Source of the DNA: Acidovorax sp.
GTDB taxonomy: Bacteria > Pseudomonadota > Gammaproteobacteria > Burkholderiales > Burkholderiaceae_C
Direction: 5' to 3'
Assembly (NCBI RefSeq): GCF_021287135.1
Contig: NZ_JAJTBB010000004.1
Span: forward strand, 1 to 62,630
DNA length: 62,630 nt
Both the position numbers and the translations under genes were made by a program. The notes below the pieces were generated by a model, which did no database searches, was not told the origin of the DNA, and worked only from the letters and a program-made list of their open reading frames with translations. Every line of letters begins with the position of its first letter. The stretch's first letter is position 1. Below are positions 15,772-23,464 of the stretch, one piece after another.

Positions 15772-17084
15772 GCCGGACTCCTTGCGGTGTGGGATGCGGT
15801 CGCAGGAACGTGCCACGCGGCCGGTGCATGGCCGCTGGCCACGCGGCCTTGGCGCAGCACCACGCGGCCTTGCGCGCGGGACGGAAAGCCCCAGTGGTCG
15901 GCCTGGGTGAAGACCAGCAGGTCGGCGGAACTGCCGGGCTGCAGGGGCAGGGCGGCGGGGCCGGTGCGCAGCCAGTCGGCGCGGCACAGCGAGTCGCTCC
16001 AGCGGTCGAAGGGGGCCTCCAGCTGCGCGGCCAGCACGCCGGTGGCCAGCGCTTCCAGCGGGTCGAAGCTGCCCACCGGGCAGAACGGATCTTGCACGTT
16101 GTCGCTGGCCACCAGCACCGGAATGGCGCGGGCGCGGGCTTCCTTCACCAGCGTGAGGCCCCGCTGGCGGGGTGTGCGGCCGGTGGTGGCGTCCTGCAGC
16201 AGCAGGTTGGTGATGGGCAGCGTCACCAGGGTGATGGGGCTCTGCGCCACCGCGTCCAGCGTGGCGAGGGCCGTGGCTTCGCCCTGCGCCGCCAGCGCGC
16301 AGGTGTGGCCGCAGACCACGTGGCCTTCAAAGCGCAATTCCTGGAGCAGCGCAGCCGTGGTCGCCAGGCCTTGCGCGCCGGGGTGCAGTTCTTCATCCAC
16401 ATGCAGGTCCACATTCAGCCCGTGGTGCTGCGCGGCTTCGAGCAGGTGGCGCAGGGCCTGGGGGTCCCAGTTGGTGGAATGCACAAAGCCACCCAGCAGG
16501 GCGCCGGGGCCGCTCGCAGCCACGGTGGCGGCCAGCCGCAGGGCCGTGCTGCGATCCGCATACAGATGCAAGGGGATCAGGCTCACGCGTTCCAGCGTGA
16601 TGCGGTCGGCCCAGTCATGCGCCAGGTCGCGCAACACGTTCCAGGCCAGCGGCTGGGCGTCGGGCTCCCACCAGTCGCAGTGGGTGCGCAGGTGCACGGT
16701 GCCCGCGTCGCACGCCCATTGCAGGGCGCGGCTGGCGCGGGCGTGGATGTCGGCCTCGGTCCAGCCTTGGCGGTCCGCCATCATCGCGTCGATGGCGCCC
16801 AGCAGGCCGGGTTGCACCACGCCCATGCGCGGCAGGGTGAAGGCCTTGTCCAGGTGCGTGTGCGCATCCACCAGGCCGGGCAGCACCAGGGCGCCGGCCA
16901 CGTCCCACACCGCGCCTGGCGGATGGGGCTGCGTGCCGTGGGGCCGCACCTGCACCACGCGGCCCTGGGCCAGGTGCAGGTCCGCCAGCGCCGGCTGGTG
17001 ACCCTGCTGCGGCCACTGTGCGGGCAGCAGCCAGCGCGGCAGGCGGGCGCGCAGGAGGTGGTCGGGCGTGTTGGATGCGTGCAT
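15768..17084 (-). CDS. cytosine-deaminase-like amidohydrolase (CodA family)
   Basis: A 438-residue amidohydrolase-superfamily enzyme. Metal ligands: HxH in VDAHTHLDK (His75, His77), the His of LHVDEELHPG, the His of VCGHTC, and the Asp of ASDNVQDPFCPVGSFDPL. The pattern follows cytosine deaminase/CodA, which deaminates pyrimidine or triazine rings in the cytoplasm. Start at MHASN is the first ATG before the β-sandwich domain. It overlaps the Rid-family gene by four bases and is 11 bp from the reductase gene. The natural substrate is likely a six-membered N-heterocycle but is not known. Confidence 0.82.
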   Translation of the reverse strand: MHASNTPDHLLRARLPRWLLPAQWPQQGHQPALADLHLAQGRVVQVRPHGTQPHPPGAVWDVAGALVLPGLVDAHTHLDKAFTLPRMGVVQPGLLGAIDAMMADRQGWTEADIHARASRALQWACDAGTVHLRTHCDWWEPDAQPLAWNVLRDLAHDWADRITLERVSLIPLHLYADRSTALRLAATVAASGPGALLGGFVHSTNWDPQALRHLLEAAQHHGLNVDLHVDEELHPGAQGLATTAALLQELRFEGHVVCGHTCALAAQGEATALATLDAVAQSPITLVTLPITNLLLQDATTGRTPRQRGLTLVKEARARAIPVLVASDNVQDPFCPVGSFDPLEALATGVLAAQLEAPFDRWSDSLCRADWLRTGPAALPLQPGSSADLLVFTQADHWGFPSRAQGRVVLRQGRVASGHAPAAWHVPATASHTARSPA

Positions 17085-17095
17085 GCCGTGCCCCG

Positions 17096-17683
17096 TTACG
17101 CAAAGCGCGCCATGGCCTGGCCCACGCGGGCCTTGAAGGCCGCCAGACGCGGGGGCGTGGCCACATTCATGTGGTAGTAGGCGTGGTAGTCCACGCGCGC
17201 CTTGCCGCCGGTGAGCAGGCGCAGGTAGCGCGTGATGGACTTGCGCGGCGGGTCGCCCATGAACATCGCCGTCCAGCGCGGGCGGCCGTAGGTCACCACG
17301 GCGGCAATGCGCTTGATGTGCGTGAGCGAGGGTTTGACGTTGTGCGGGTCGCTGAGGTCGAACGCCACGCCGGGCATGAGCACGCGGTCGAAGAAGCCCT
17401 TGAGCATGGCCGGCATGCCGAAGCACCAGGTGGGGAAGCAGAACACCACGGCTTCGGCCCAGAGCAGCCGGTCCACGTAGCCCTGCACGGGCAGCCGGTT
17501 GCTGGGCACTTCGTGGTAGCCCAGCCGCTCGTCCCGCGTCATCACGGGGTTGAAGCCCTCGGCGTACAGGTCGCAGTCGTCGACCTCATGGCCGGCGCCG
17601 CGCAGCTGCTGCACGACCTCCGCATGCAGCGCCGCGTTGTAGCTGGTTTCCACGGGGTGGCAATAGATGACGAGGATGCGCAT
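17096..17683 (-). CDS. NAD(P)H dehydrogenase (quinone), flavodoxin-2 family
   Basis: A 195-residue flavodoxin-fold reductase. The N-terminal MRILVIYCHPVETSYNAALH is the FMN/FAD phosphate-binding start of the NQO1/MdaB/KefF family, and FCFPTWCFGMPAMLKGFFDRV is the isoalloxazine-binding loop. It may supply reduced flavin or pass electrons from NAD(P)H to a partner, perhaps the adjacent ferredoxin. The start at MRILV is the one that begins the Rossmann-like strand. Confidence 0.82.
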   Translation of the reverse strand: MRILVIYCHPVETSYNAALHAEVVQQLRGAGHEVDDCDLYAEGFNPVMTRDERLGYHEVPSNRLPVQGYVDRLLWAEAVVFCFPTWCFGMPAMLKGFFDRVLMPGVAFDLSDPHNVKPSLTHIKRIAAVVTYGRPRWTAMFMGDPPRKSITRYLRLLTGGKARVDYHAYYHMNVATPPRLAAFKARVGQAMARFA

Positions 17684-17702
17684 GGGGTGTCCTTCCAGGG
17701 AA

Positions 17703-18005
17703 TCAGAGATCCAGCGTGAGCGTGGGGCTGTGGCAGCGGGCGCAGCACACGGCGACATGGGTGCGCTGTTCTTCGGGGCTCAGGCAGCTGTCGCGGTGGT
17801 CGGGCTCGCCGGCGGTCCACCGCGTCACGCAGGTGCCGCACACGCCTTGTTCGCACAGCGTCTCCACGGCCACGCCGGCCAGCAGCAGCACGTCGGCGAT
17901 GCTCTCGCAGGGCGCCACCGGCAGGCGCAAGTGGCTGCGTTCCAGGATCAGGTCGAAACCGTGCCCTGCCGGGGCGGCCTGCGCTGTCGTGGGGAGTGTT
18001 TGCAT
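17703..18005 (-). CDS. stand-alone [2Fe-2S] ferredoxin, oxygenase-reductase type
   Basis: A 100-residue plant-type ferredoxin with CEQGVCGTC (C-x4-C-x2-C) and a fourth Cys in AVCCARC. The sequence resembles the C-terminal ferredoxin domain of class IA oxygenase reductases (VanB/phthalate dioxygenase reductase), but the flavin and NAD domains are absent and no oxygenase is adjacent. It is the first gene of the operon; its ATG lies two bases from a RutR-box-like operator and has no clear Shine-Dalgarno. Its electron donor may be the flavodoxin-fold reductase encoded next. Confidence 0.78.
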   Translation of the reverse strand: MQTLPTTAQAAPAGHGFDLILERSHLRLPVAPCESIADVLLLAGVAVETLCEQGVCGTCVTRWTAGEPDHRDSCLSPEEQRTHVAVCCARCHSPTLTLDL

Positions 18006-18006
18006 G

Positions 18007-18037
18007 TTTGACCAGATGATTTGATCGATTGGTCAAA
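18007..18037. promoter_or_regulatory. RutR-box-like operator of the ferredoxin operon
   Basis: TTTGATCGATTGGTCAAA (18020-18037) fits the RutR consensus TTTGACCA-nn-TGGTCAAA at 14 of 16 positions with the correct two-base spacing. A further half site TTTGACCA lies at 18007-18014, so the outer arms are also a perfect 8-bp inverted repeat. It lies immediately upstream of the ferredoxin start codon. The regulator is presumably the TetR protein encoded just upstream. Confidence 0.7.
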
Positions 18038-18121
18038 CTCTTGCAAAGGCTGTGCCAGCCACAAGTCCTGCCAGTTGTCTTTGTGGTGGATCAATGGGAG
18101 ATAGGGGTGGCGCACGGCCCT

Positions 18122-18280
18122 CTGCGCCGTGTGCGGCTGCGGCCGCGGACAGAGTGCTGCGCAAGCAAAGCCTCGCAATACCTGCGGCTATTGCTGGGGC
18201 GATTGCTGCGCTTTGCGCCGTGCGGTCCCTCCCGGTCCGCAGCGCACACTTTCCGCCCGATTCGGGCAGAGCCTCCCTAG
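18122..18280 (+). repeat. 168-bp-type inverted-repeat element, copy 2 (left end lost)
   Basis: Shares GCGCCGTGTGC, CTCGCAATA-CCTGCGGCTATTG and the right end GATTCGGGCAGAGCCTCCCT AG with copy 1. The left terminal arm is not recognisable and a small internal duplication is present. The terminal CTAG supplies the TAG stop codon of the tetR-type gene on the minus strand. Confidence 0.75.
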
Positions 18281-18933
18281 TCTGGTGCGAGGCCGCAGCC
18301 CAGCAGCACAAAGCTGGTGAGCTCGCGCACGATGGGCGCGCGGTCGATGGGTTCGTCGGGCGCCAGGCCGAGCATGACATGCACCTGCACGCCGTAGTCC
18401 GCGTAGTGCTGCGTCATGCCCCAGATCTGCATGAGCAGCAGCTTGGCGTCGACCTGGCGCATACGCCCTTCGGCGATCCACCGGTTGATGAGGTCCACCT
18501 TCTGCTGCGTGGATTTCACGGCCACGGGCCAGTATTTGCCCAGGCTGCGCCCGCCGCCCAGCACCTCGGTGGTGAAGATGCGCGACAAGCCGGGGTTGTC
18601 CAGCGCGTAGTCGAGCTTCTTGCGCACGTAGTTGGACAGCACGGTCTTGGGGTCGTCGCTGTCGGCATCGAAAGTGAAGGCGTCCGACCAGCCGTTGAGG
18701 ACCGAGTAGAGCAGCTCTTCGTACAGCTCTTCCTTGCTGCTGATGTAGTAGTGCAGCTGGGGCTTGGTCAGCCCCGCGCGCTCGGCAATGGCCTTGGTGG
18801 AGGCACCCTTGAACCCGTGGCGGCTGAACTCCGCAATGGCGGCTTCGCGGATGGCGCACAGGATGCGCTCGCGCCCCTGCTTGGTACGGTTCAGCAGGGC
18901 GCCGGAGGCGGCCTCGGCATCAGGTTCAGTCAT
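18277..18933 (-). CDS. TetR-family regulator, RutR-like
   Basis: A 218-residue regulator. The N-terminal helix-turn-helix reads AIAERAGLTKPQLHYYISSKEELY; the C-terminal domain carries IWGMTQHYADYGVQV, which closely parallels the RutR/YcdC ligand domain (IWASTQHYADF). RutR binds uracil or thymine and controls pyrimidine and purine genes. This protein probably represses the downstream ferredoxin operon through the palindrome at 18007-18037 and may also act at 61986-62003. The stop codon comes from the terminus of the inverted-repeat element. Start at MTEPDAEA is the last ATG before the DNA-binding domain. Confidence 0.82.
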   Translation of the reverse strand: MTEPDAEAASGALLNRTKQGRERILCAIREAAIAEFSRHGFKGASTKAIAERAGLTKPQLHYYISSKEELYEELLYSVLNGWSDAFTFDADSDDPKTVLSNYVRKKLDYALDNPGLSRIFTTEVLGGGRSLGKYWPVAVKSTQQKVDLINRWIAEGRMRQVDAKLLLMQIWGMTQHYADYGVQVHVMLGLAPDEPIDRAPIVRELTSFVLLGCGLAPD

Positions 18934-19016
18934 GGCAAGGGGTGCAGAGGATCCTGGGTGGATGCGCCCGATTGTGCCTGCGCCCCGCGCATGCGGCTGA
19001 GGGCGCCGCACATGCG

Positions 19017-19556
19017 TCACGACCGCCAGAAGCCCACATGCGGTTCGCTGGCTTCGTCAATCAGTGCGGGGCCGATGCATTCAATGGCGTGGGGCGAGGC
19101 GTCGAACACGTCGCGGCAGGACAGCTCGGCGTCGCGCTGCTCGGCCCGGCCCCCGCGAAACTCGCGCAGCCGCACCGCGTCGATGCCGAACACCACGCGG
19201 CCGATGCCCGACCAGAAGATGGCGCCAGCGCACATCACGCAGGGCTCGGCCGAGGAATAGAGCGTGGCCTTGGCCAGCGCGTCGCGGCCCACGCGGGGGC
19301 TCAGCTGGCGCACGGCGTTGGTTTCCGCATGGCCGGTGCAGTCGCCGGTCTCGGTCGTATTGCAATAAGCCTCGGCCAGCACCTGGCCTTCGGCGCTGAT
19401 GACCACAGCACCAAACGGCCGGTTGCCGCGCGCCCGCGCCGTGCAGGACCAGGCGATCGCCTGGCGCAGGTACATGCCGTCGGTTTCGTTCAGGGGCGTG
19501 GGCTCGTCCAGCAGGGCGGGGCCGTGGGCAAGGCGTGTGGGCAACAGGGCATGCAT
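19017..19556 (-). CDS. nucleoside/guanine deaminase, zinc CDA fold (copy 1)
   Basis: A 179-residue deaminase of the cytidine/tRNA-adenosine deaminase fold. The zinc site is GHAETNAV (His and catalytic Glu) with SSAEPCVMC (two Cys). The C-terminal part, with FDASPHAIECIGP and a closing FWRS, resembles Bacillus-type guanine deaminase. It would convert guanine, or a related aminopurine or aminopyrimidine, to the oxo form. A second, shorter relative is at 25935-26423. It is divergent from a dioxygenase gene and downstream regulation is not evident. Confidence 0.78.
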   Translation of the reverse strand: MHALLPTRLAHGPALLDEPTPLNETDGMYLRQAIAWSCTARARGNRPFGAVVISAEGQVLAEAYCNTTETGDCTGHAETNAVRQLSPRVGRDALAKATLYSSAEPCVMCAGAIFWSGIGRVVFGIDAVRLREFRGGRAEQRDAELSCRDVFDASPHAIECIGPALIDEASEPHVGFWRS

Positions 19557-19681
19557 GGGGTGTCTCCAGGGGTTGTTTGAGGCGTTGGGGCACGTGTTGC
19601 ATTTGGCATGCCAAGAACAATCGGTGACATTCCCCCGGCTGCGGCAGGCCGTGGCAGGCACCGTTCTTGCAAAGATGCGGG

Positions 19682-19768
19682 CAAGAGTAGAAGCGTTCAC
19701 TGCGCTGCCTCGGAACGGCTCCGCCAGCGGCGCCCGCCTTCCGACGCACCGGCCGGAAATTGCTCTTG
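19682..19768 (+). promoter_or_regulatory. xanthine riboswitch aptamer (NMT1 motif), copy P
   Basis: A CAAGAG/CTCTTG stem encloses an internal loop made of TAGAAGCGTTCA on the 5' side and CCGGAAATTG on the 3' side, with a long variable apical arm (19700-19752). The same two conserved strands occur at 23642-23686. This matches, from memory, the NMT1-motif RNA, described as an aptamer for xanthine and urate found before dioxygenase and NMT1-type transporter genes. It faces the dioxygenase gene that starts 150 bases downstream. Confidence 0.82.
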
Positions 19769-19821
19769 AAGCCCTCTTCCTCCCACACGCGTGCCACCCA
19801 TGGCACGCGTGGGCTTCAGGA
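19768..19821 (+). promoter_or_regulatory. likely expression platform of riboswitch P
   Basis: GAAGCCC (19768-19774), the continuation of the aptamer's 3' strand, can pair perfectly with GGGCTTC (19811-19817), enclosing a 10-bp hairpin (19786-19811). That pairing would compete with the aptamer stem. The octamer CTTCAGGA recurs downstream of the other aptamer. A further hairpin (GGGAC...GTCCC, 19865-19901) directly precedes the ribosome site GGAG. Confidence 0.5.
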
Positions 19822-19918
19822 CCGCGCCGCTCTGTGGACCGGCGCACGCCGGAAGCTCCTGGGTGGGACGAAGAGGTTGTTCCTCAGTTCTTTGTTGTCC
19901 CTTGTTCCGGAGCACACC

Positions 19919-20920
19919 ATGACCGCTGCCACCGCACCCCAATACGACCTTGCCGAGCTGCAAAAGGAGACCCGCATGGGCGCCCTGGGCTCAGAAACCG
20001 GTACCCGCGAAATCCGCCGGATCGACCTTTCCCACTTCGACCAGCGCAAGCCTGAGATTGCCCAGCAGCTGTGGGATGCCGCCGTGGACGTGGGCTTCTT
20101 CCAGCTGGTGAACCACGGCATCGACCTGGCGGAGGTACGCCACGCGTTTGCCATGACCGAGCGCTTCTTTGCGCTGCCGGACGCGGTGAAGGCCCAGTAC
20201 CCGCTGAAGAAGGCGCTTAACGTGGGGTGGGAAAGCCGTGCCCAGGTGCGCCCCTCCACCGGCACGCCCGACCAGAAAGAGTCCTACCAGATCACCCGCC
20301 CCCACATGCAGGGGCTGTGGCCCTCCGAGGCCGAGCTGGCGGGCTTTCAGTCCACCCTGCTGGCCTTTGAACGGCAGTGCTGGCAGGTGGCGATGCAGGT
20401 GCTTTCATGCTTTGCCTGGAAGCTGGGCTTTGACGACGGCTTCTTCGCCCGCGCGCACGATCCGGCACAGGCCAGCTACCAGAGCACCCTGCGCCTGCTG
20501 CACTACTTCGCCATCCCGCCCGAGCAGCAGGCCGGTCTGGGCCTGTGGCGGGCCGGCGCCCATACCGACTTCGACTGCCTCACGCTCCTCTTTCAGCGGC
20601 CCGGCCAGGGCGGCCTGCAGGTGTGCCCCGGCAAGGAGATGGACAGCCAGGCGTGGACGCCCGTGGAGCCGGATGAGCAGGCCATCACGTGCAACATCGG
20701 CGACATGCTGATGCGCTGGAGCGACGACCAGCTGCCCAGCAATTTCCACCGTGTGAAGAACCCCGCGCCGGGCGAGTACATGGGGCCGCGCTACAGCATC
20801 GCCTTTTTCGCGCAGGCCAACCGCGACGCCCTCATCGAGGGGCCTGGCAAGAAGTACCCGGCGATTGCCGCGGGCGACTACCTGAACCAGCGGGTGGCGG
20901 CCAACTTCAAGGCGTATTGA
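19919..20920 (+). CDS. isopenicillin-N-synthase-like Fe(II)/2-oxoglutarate dioxygenase (1)
   Basis: A 333-residue dioxygenase of the IPNS/DIOX_N + 2OG-FeII_Oxy type. The iron triad is His and Asp in AHTDFDCLT and His in NFHRVKNP; the co-substrate Arg is in PRYSIAFF. The N-terminal domain has FFQLVNHGI. The ATG is preceded by a good ribosome site (CCGGAG). Two strong hairpins follow the stop codon, so it is transcribed alone. Being placed behind a xanthine-riboswitch candidate suggests a purine substrate, for example hydroxylation or demethylation of a xanthine; this is an inference. Confidence 0.83.
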   Translation: MTAATAPQYDLAELQKETRMGALGSETGTREIRRIDLSHFDQRKPEIAQQLWDAAVDVGFFQLVNHGIDLAEVRHAFAMTERFFALPDAVKAQYPLKKALNVGWESRAQVRPSTGTPDQKESYQITRPHMQGLWPSEAELAGFQSTLLAFERQCWQVAMQVLSCFAWKLGFDDGFFARAHDPAQASYQSTLRLLHYFAIPPEQQAGLGLWRAGAHTDFDCLTLLFQRPGQGGLQVCPGKEMDSQAWTPVEPDEQAITCNIGDMLMRWSDDQLPSNFHRVKNPAPGEYMGPRYSIAFFAQANRDALIEGPGKKYPAIAAGDYLNQRVAANFKAY

Positions 20921-20986
20921 CGCTTCCCGGTGCGCGGGCCGGGAAGCGCCCGGTCCGCCCGGCGGCTTGCCGAACGCCCGCCGGGC
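20921..20986. terminator. pair of strong hairpins between convergent genes
   Basis: CGCTTCCCGG/CCGGGAAGCG (20921-20948, 10-bp perfect stem) starts directly after the dioxygenase stop codon, followed by GCCCGGCGG/CCGCCGGGC (20957-20986). They probably end transcription from both sides, although T-runs are missing. Confidence 0.6.
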
Positions 20987-21012
20987 GCGCGCTGAATGTG
21001 GCGAGGAGCCCG

Positions 21013-21426
21013 TCAGGCCGGGTCCGGCAGCCCCAGGGCGCTGACCCGGAACACGTTGTCTTCCGGGTCGGCCAGCACGGCTTGCCATTGGCCGTAGTAG
21101 GTGGCGTAGGGCGGCTTGAGGACCTGGCCGCCCAACTGGGGCGCTTGCAGGCTGGCCGCTTCCACGGCGGCGGGCGTGTCCAGCATGAAGGTGGCGTAGC
21201 CCGTCACCTCACGCGGCCCGGGCCGGGCTGAAGCGGGCTGCCGGTCGGCCAGGCCCAGCAGGGCGTACGCGCCAGGCGCATTGAAGCCGAGCTGAAAGTG
21301 CTCCGTCTCCACCGCGCGGTACAGGGGCGAGCGCGTGCCGCGCGCCTCGGGCAGCCGCAGCAGGGCCTGGTAGAACTGCAGTTGGGCGTCGATGTCCTGG
21401 CACAGCAGGTTGAACCAGAGCCTCAT
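21013..21426 (-). CDS. VOC (glyoxalase/dioxygenase-superfamily) protein
   Basis: A 137-residue vicinal-oxygen-chelate protein: βαβββ start MRLWFNLLCQDIDAQLQFYQALL and the second half with ATFMLDTPAAVEAA and VLADPEDNVFRVS. Metal ligands are not certain, as the first-strand His is replaced (WFNLL). The function is unknown. Its ATG overlaps the stop codon of the second dioxygenase gene (ATGA), so it belongs to that riboswitch-led operon and may handle the dioxygenase product. Confidence 0.75.
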   Translation of the reverse strand: MRLWFNLLCQDIDAQLQFYQALLRLPEARGTRSPLYRAVETEHFQLGFNAPGAYALLGLADRQPASARPGPREVTGYATFMLDTPAAVEAASLQAPQLGGQVLKPPYATYYGQWQAVLADPEDNVFRVSALGLPDPA

Positions 21427-22424
21427 GCCATCACCGCCGCCGTTGTGGAGCTGGCCGCGCGGTGGCCCAGCCCATAGGTCTTGCGGTACATGGCCTGCAA
21501 ATGCTCGCCCACGGTGCAGGGCTCAAAGCGCGGGCGCTCCCCTGCGGGCACGCAGGTCGCCACAGGGGCCACCTGGGCCTCGTAGTCGGGCGTGTAGAAG
21601 AACGGGAGCGAGTAGCGCGGTGCGCCGCCGCTGTACACGTTGCGCACGCGGTGGGGGTTGGAGCGGTACAGGCCATTCGTCCAGCGCGGCACCATGTCGC
21701 CCAGGTTCACGACCAGCGCACCTTGCACGGGCGTGGCATCCACCCAGGTGCCATCGGGCAGCTTCACCTCCAGGCCGCCATGGCCGTCCTGCGCCAGCAG
21801 GGTGATGGCGCCCCAGTCGGTGTGCTCGCCCGCGCCAAAGGTTGACGCGTCGGCGCCCTCCGGATGGGGCGGGTAGCGCAGCATCCGCAAGGTGAGCATG
21901 GGGTTGGCATGCATGGGGTCGAAATAGTCCTCGCGCAGCTGCAGCGACAACGCCAGCAGTTGCATCAGCCGCAGGGCCAGCTGCTGCAGGGCGGCGATGT
22001 ACAGGCGGCTGTACGCCGCCAGTTCCGGCAAACCCGCGGGCCACTGGTTGCTGCCGTAGGACTGGTAGCCGCGCAGCACATACGGGTGGTCGGCCGCATA
22101 GTCCAGCCCGCAGTAGAAGCTCTCCTTGAGGTCCGGGCGGGCGTTGGCGTCCAGCGTCTGCCCGCCCAGGCGCTCATACCCGCGCATCGATGGCGAGTGG
22201 TGCAGCGAGATGGCTTCCTTGTCCGCCAGCGGAAGGTCGAAGAACTGCCGCGCCAGGGCGAATTGCCGCGCGATGAGCTCCTGCGGCACACCGTGGTTCA
22301 GCACGTAGAAGAAGCCGGTCTCCGTGCAGGCCTGCCGCAGCTGGGAGACCACCGCGGCCACGGCCGGGGTGCGCGGCGCGCCCGCGTGCAGGGCCCCGGC
22401 AAGGTCGATGAGAGGGATGCCCAT
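21423..22424 (-). CDS. isopenicillin-N-synthase-like Fe(II)/2-oxoglutarate dioxygenase (2)
   Basis: A 333-residue dioxygenase of the same family as the one at 19919 but clearly diverged from it. Iron ligands: EHTDWGAITLL and SNPHRVRN; co-substrate Arg in PRYSLPFF. The N-terminal GFFYVLNHGVP is canonical. It lies 11 bp after an NMT1-type binding-protein gene and overlaps the VOC gene. The operon starts with a xanthine-riboswitch candidate, so a purine-derived substrate is likely; the exact reaction is unknown. Confidence 0.83.
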   Translation of the reverse strand: MGIPLIDLAGALHAGAPRTPAVAAVVSQLRQACTETGFFYVLNHGVPQELIARQFALARQFFDLPLADKEAISLHHSPSMRGYERLGGQTLDANARPDLKESFYCGLDYAADHPYVLRGYQSYGSNQWPAGLPELAAYSRLYIAALQQLALRLMQLLALSLQLREDYFDPMHANPMLTLRMLRYPPHPEGADASTFGAGEHTDWGAITLLAQDGHGGLEVKLPDGTWVDATPVQGALVVNLGDMVPRWTNGLYRSNPHRVRNVYSGGAPRYSLPFFYTPDYEAQVAPVATCVPAGERPRFEPCTVGEHLQAMYRKTYGLGHRAASSTTAAVMA

Positions 22425-22435
22425 GGCGTCCGTCC

Positions 22436-23464
22436 TCAGGCCTTGAGCTTGCGGTCTGCGGCGGCGGGCAGGAAGCGGTCCGTCCAGATGTCGGCCACCG
22501 CCAGGCCGGGCTTGAGGCCGAAAGCCGACACCGTTTCGTCGATCGTCGCCTGCAGCCGCGCGGCGGTGGCGGCGCCCCAGCCGTTGGCGCGGGTCTCGGC
22601 GGTCTTCATGGTGCCGTCCACGATGAGCTGCAGGCGCTCGAACTCGATCTCTTCATGGGCCAGGGGCTCGCGGGCCTTGACGGCGGCAGCGCCCGCGCGC
22701 GGGTCCGCGATGGCTTCGATCCAGCCACGCGTGGTGGCCTTCACAAAGGCTTTCATCGCATCGGGCGCGTCCTGCATGCTCCGCGGGCTGGCCACCAAGC
22801 CGTTGCCGTAGGAGCGCAGGCCATGGTCCGAGAACCGGAACACCGTGATCTGCTCGGGAGCGAGGCCCCGGGCCTTCAGGTTGAGCAGGCCGGTGAAGAA
22901 AAAGTAGGCAGCGGCATCGAAGTCGCCCTTGACGAAGCGGGTGTCGCCGATGTCGGGCGCCACGTTTTCCCATTTCACGCCGCTGGCATCAAACCCCTGC
23001 GCCTTGGCAAAGGCCGGAAACAGCTTGCGGGATGCGTTGAAGGGCTGGCCCAGGATGGTCTTGCCTGCCAGATCGGCGGGCTTCTTGATGGCACTGTCTT
23101 TGCGCACCATCACCGAGTTGGGGTTCAGGTCGTACTGGATGGCGACCGCCGCCAGCTTGGACTGCGGATTGGCGGTGTTGAACTCGATCATGGTCGAGAG
23201 GTCGGCCGACGCCACGTCATACGCGCCGCCCGCCACCAGGCTGATGGCCGAGGCGGACCCATTGCCGGTGTCGATGGTGACATCCAGACCCGCATCCTTG
23301 TAGTAGCCACGCTGCTGTGCCAGCAAAAAGCCCGCGCCCGAGGCCTCCACCTTCCAGCCCAGGTTGAACTTGAACTTCTGCAGGCTGCCCTGGGCGCGCA
23401 CAAACGGCGTGGCAGACAGCAGGGCGGCGGCGCCGGTGGCACGGATGAGGGAACGGCGTTGCAT
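22436..23464 (-). CDS. orphan ABC substrate-binding protein, NMT1/THI5-like
   Basis: A 342-residue periplasmic protein. The signal peptide MQRRSLIRATGAAALLSATPFVRA contains a twin-Arg-like RR; the mature part has FNLGWKVEASGAGFLLAQQRGYYKDAGLDV, the NMT1 signature. No permease or ATPase gene is in its operon. It is related to the binding protein at 28105 (shared GNGSxxAxxxVAxGxYDxxxAD and SDHG/YGN features), so it may share that transporter. The ATG has a good ribosome site (AGGAG). The riboswitch candidate is 178 bases upstream. Confidence 0.85.
   Translation of the reverse strand: MQRRSLIRATGAAALLSATPFVRAQGSLQKFKFNLGWKVEASGAGFLLAQQRGYYKDAGLDVTIDTGNGSASAISLVAGGAYDVASADLSTMIEFNTANPQSKLAAVAIQYDLNPNSVMVRKDSAIKKPADLAGKTILGQPFNASRKLFPAFAKAQGFDASGVKWENVAPDIGDTRFVKGDFDAAAYFFFTGLLNLKARGLAPEQITVFRFSDHGLRSYGNGLVASPRSMQDAPDAMKAFVKATTRGWIEAIADPRAGAAAVKAREPLAHEEIEFERLQLIVDGTMKTAETRANGWGAATAARLQATIDETVSAFGLKPGLAVADIWTDRFLPAAADRKLKA

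Larger units (their letters stand above)
19557..19918. other. divergent intergenic region carrying a riboswitch
   Basis: The right-hand part (19682-19918) is the leader of the dioxygenase gene with a riboswitch-like aptamer and hairpins. The left part (19557-19681) presumably carries the promoters for both divergent genes; I do not see a clear -35/-10 pair. No gene is present. Confidence 0.6.
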
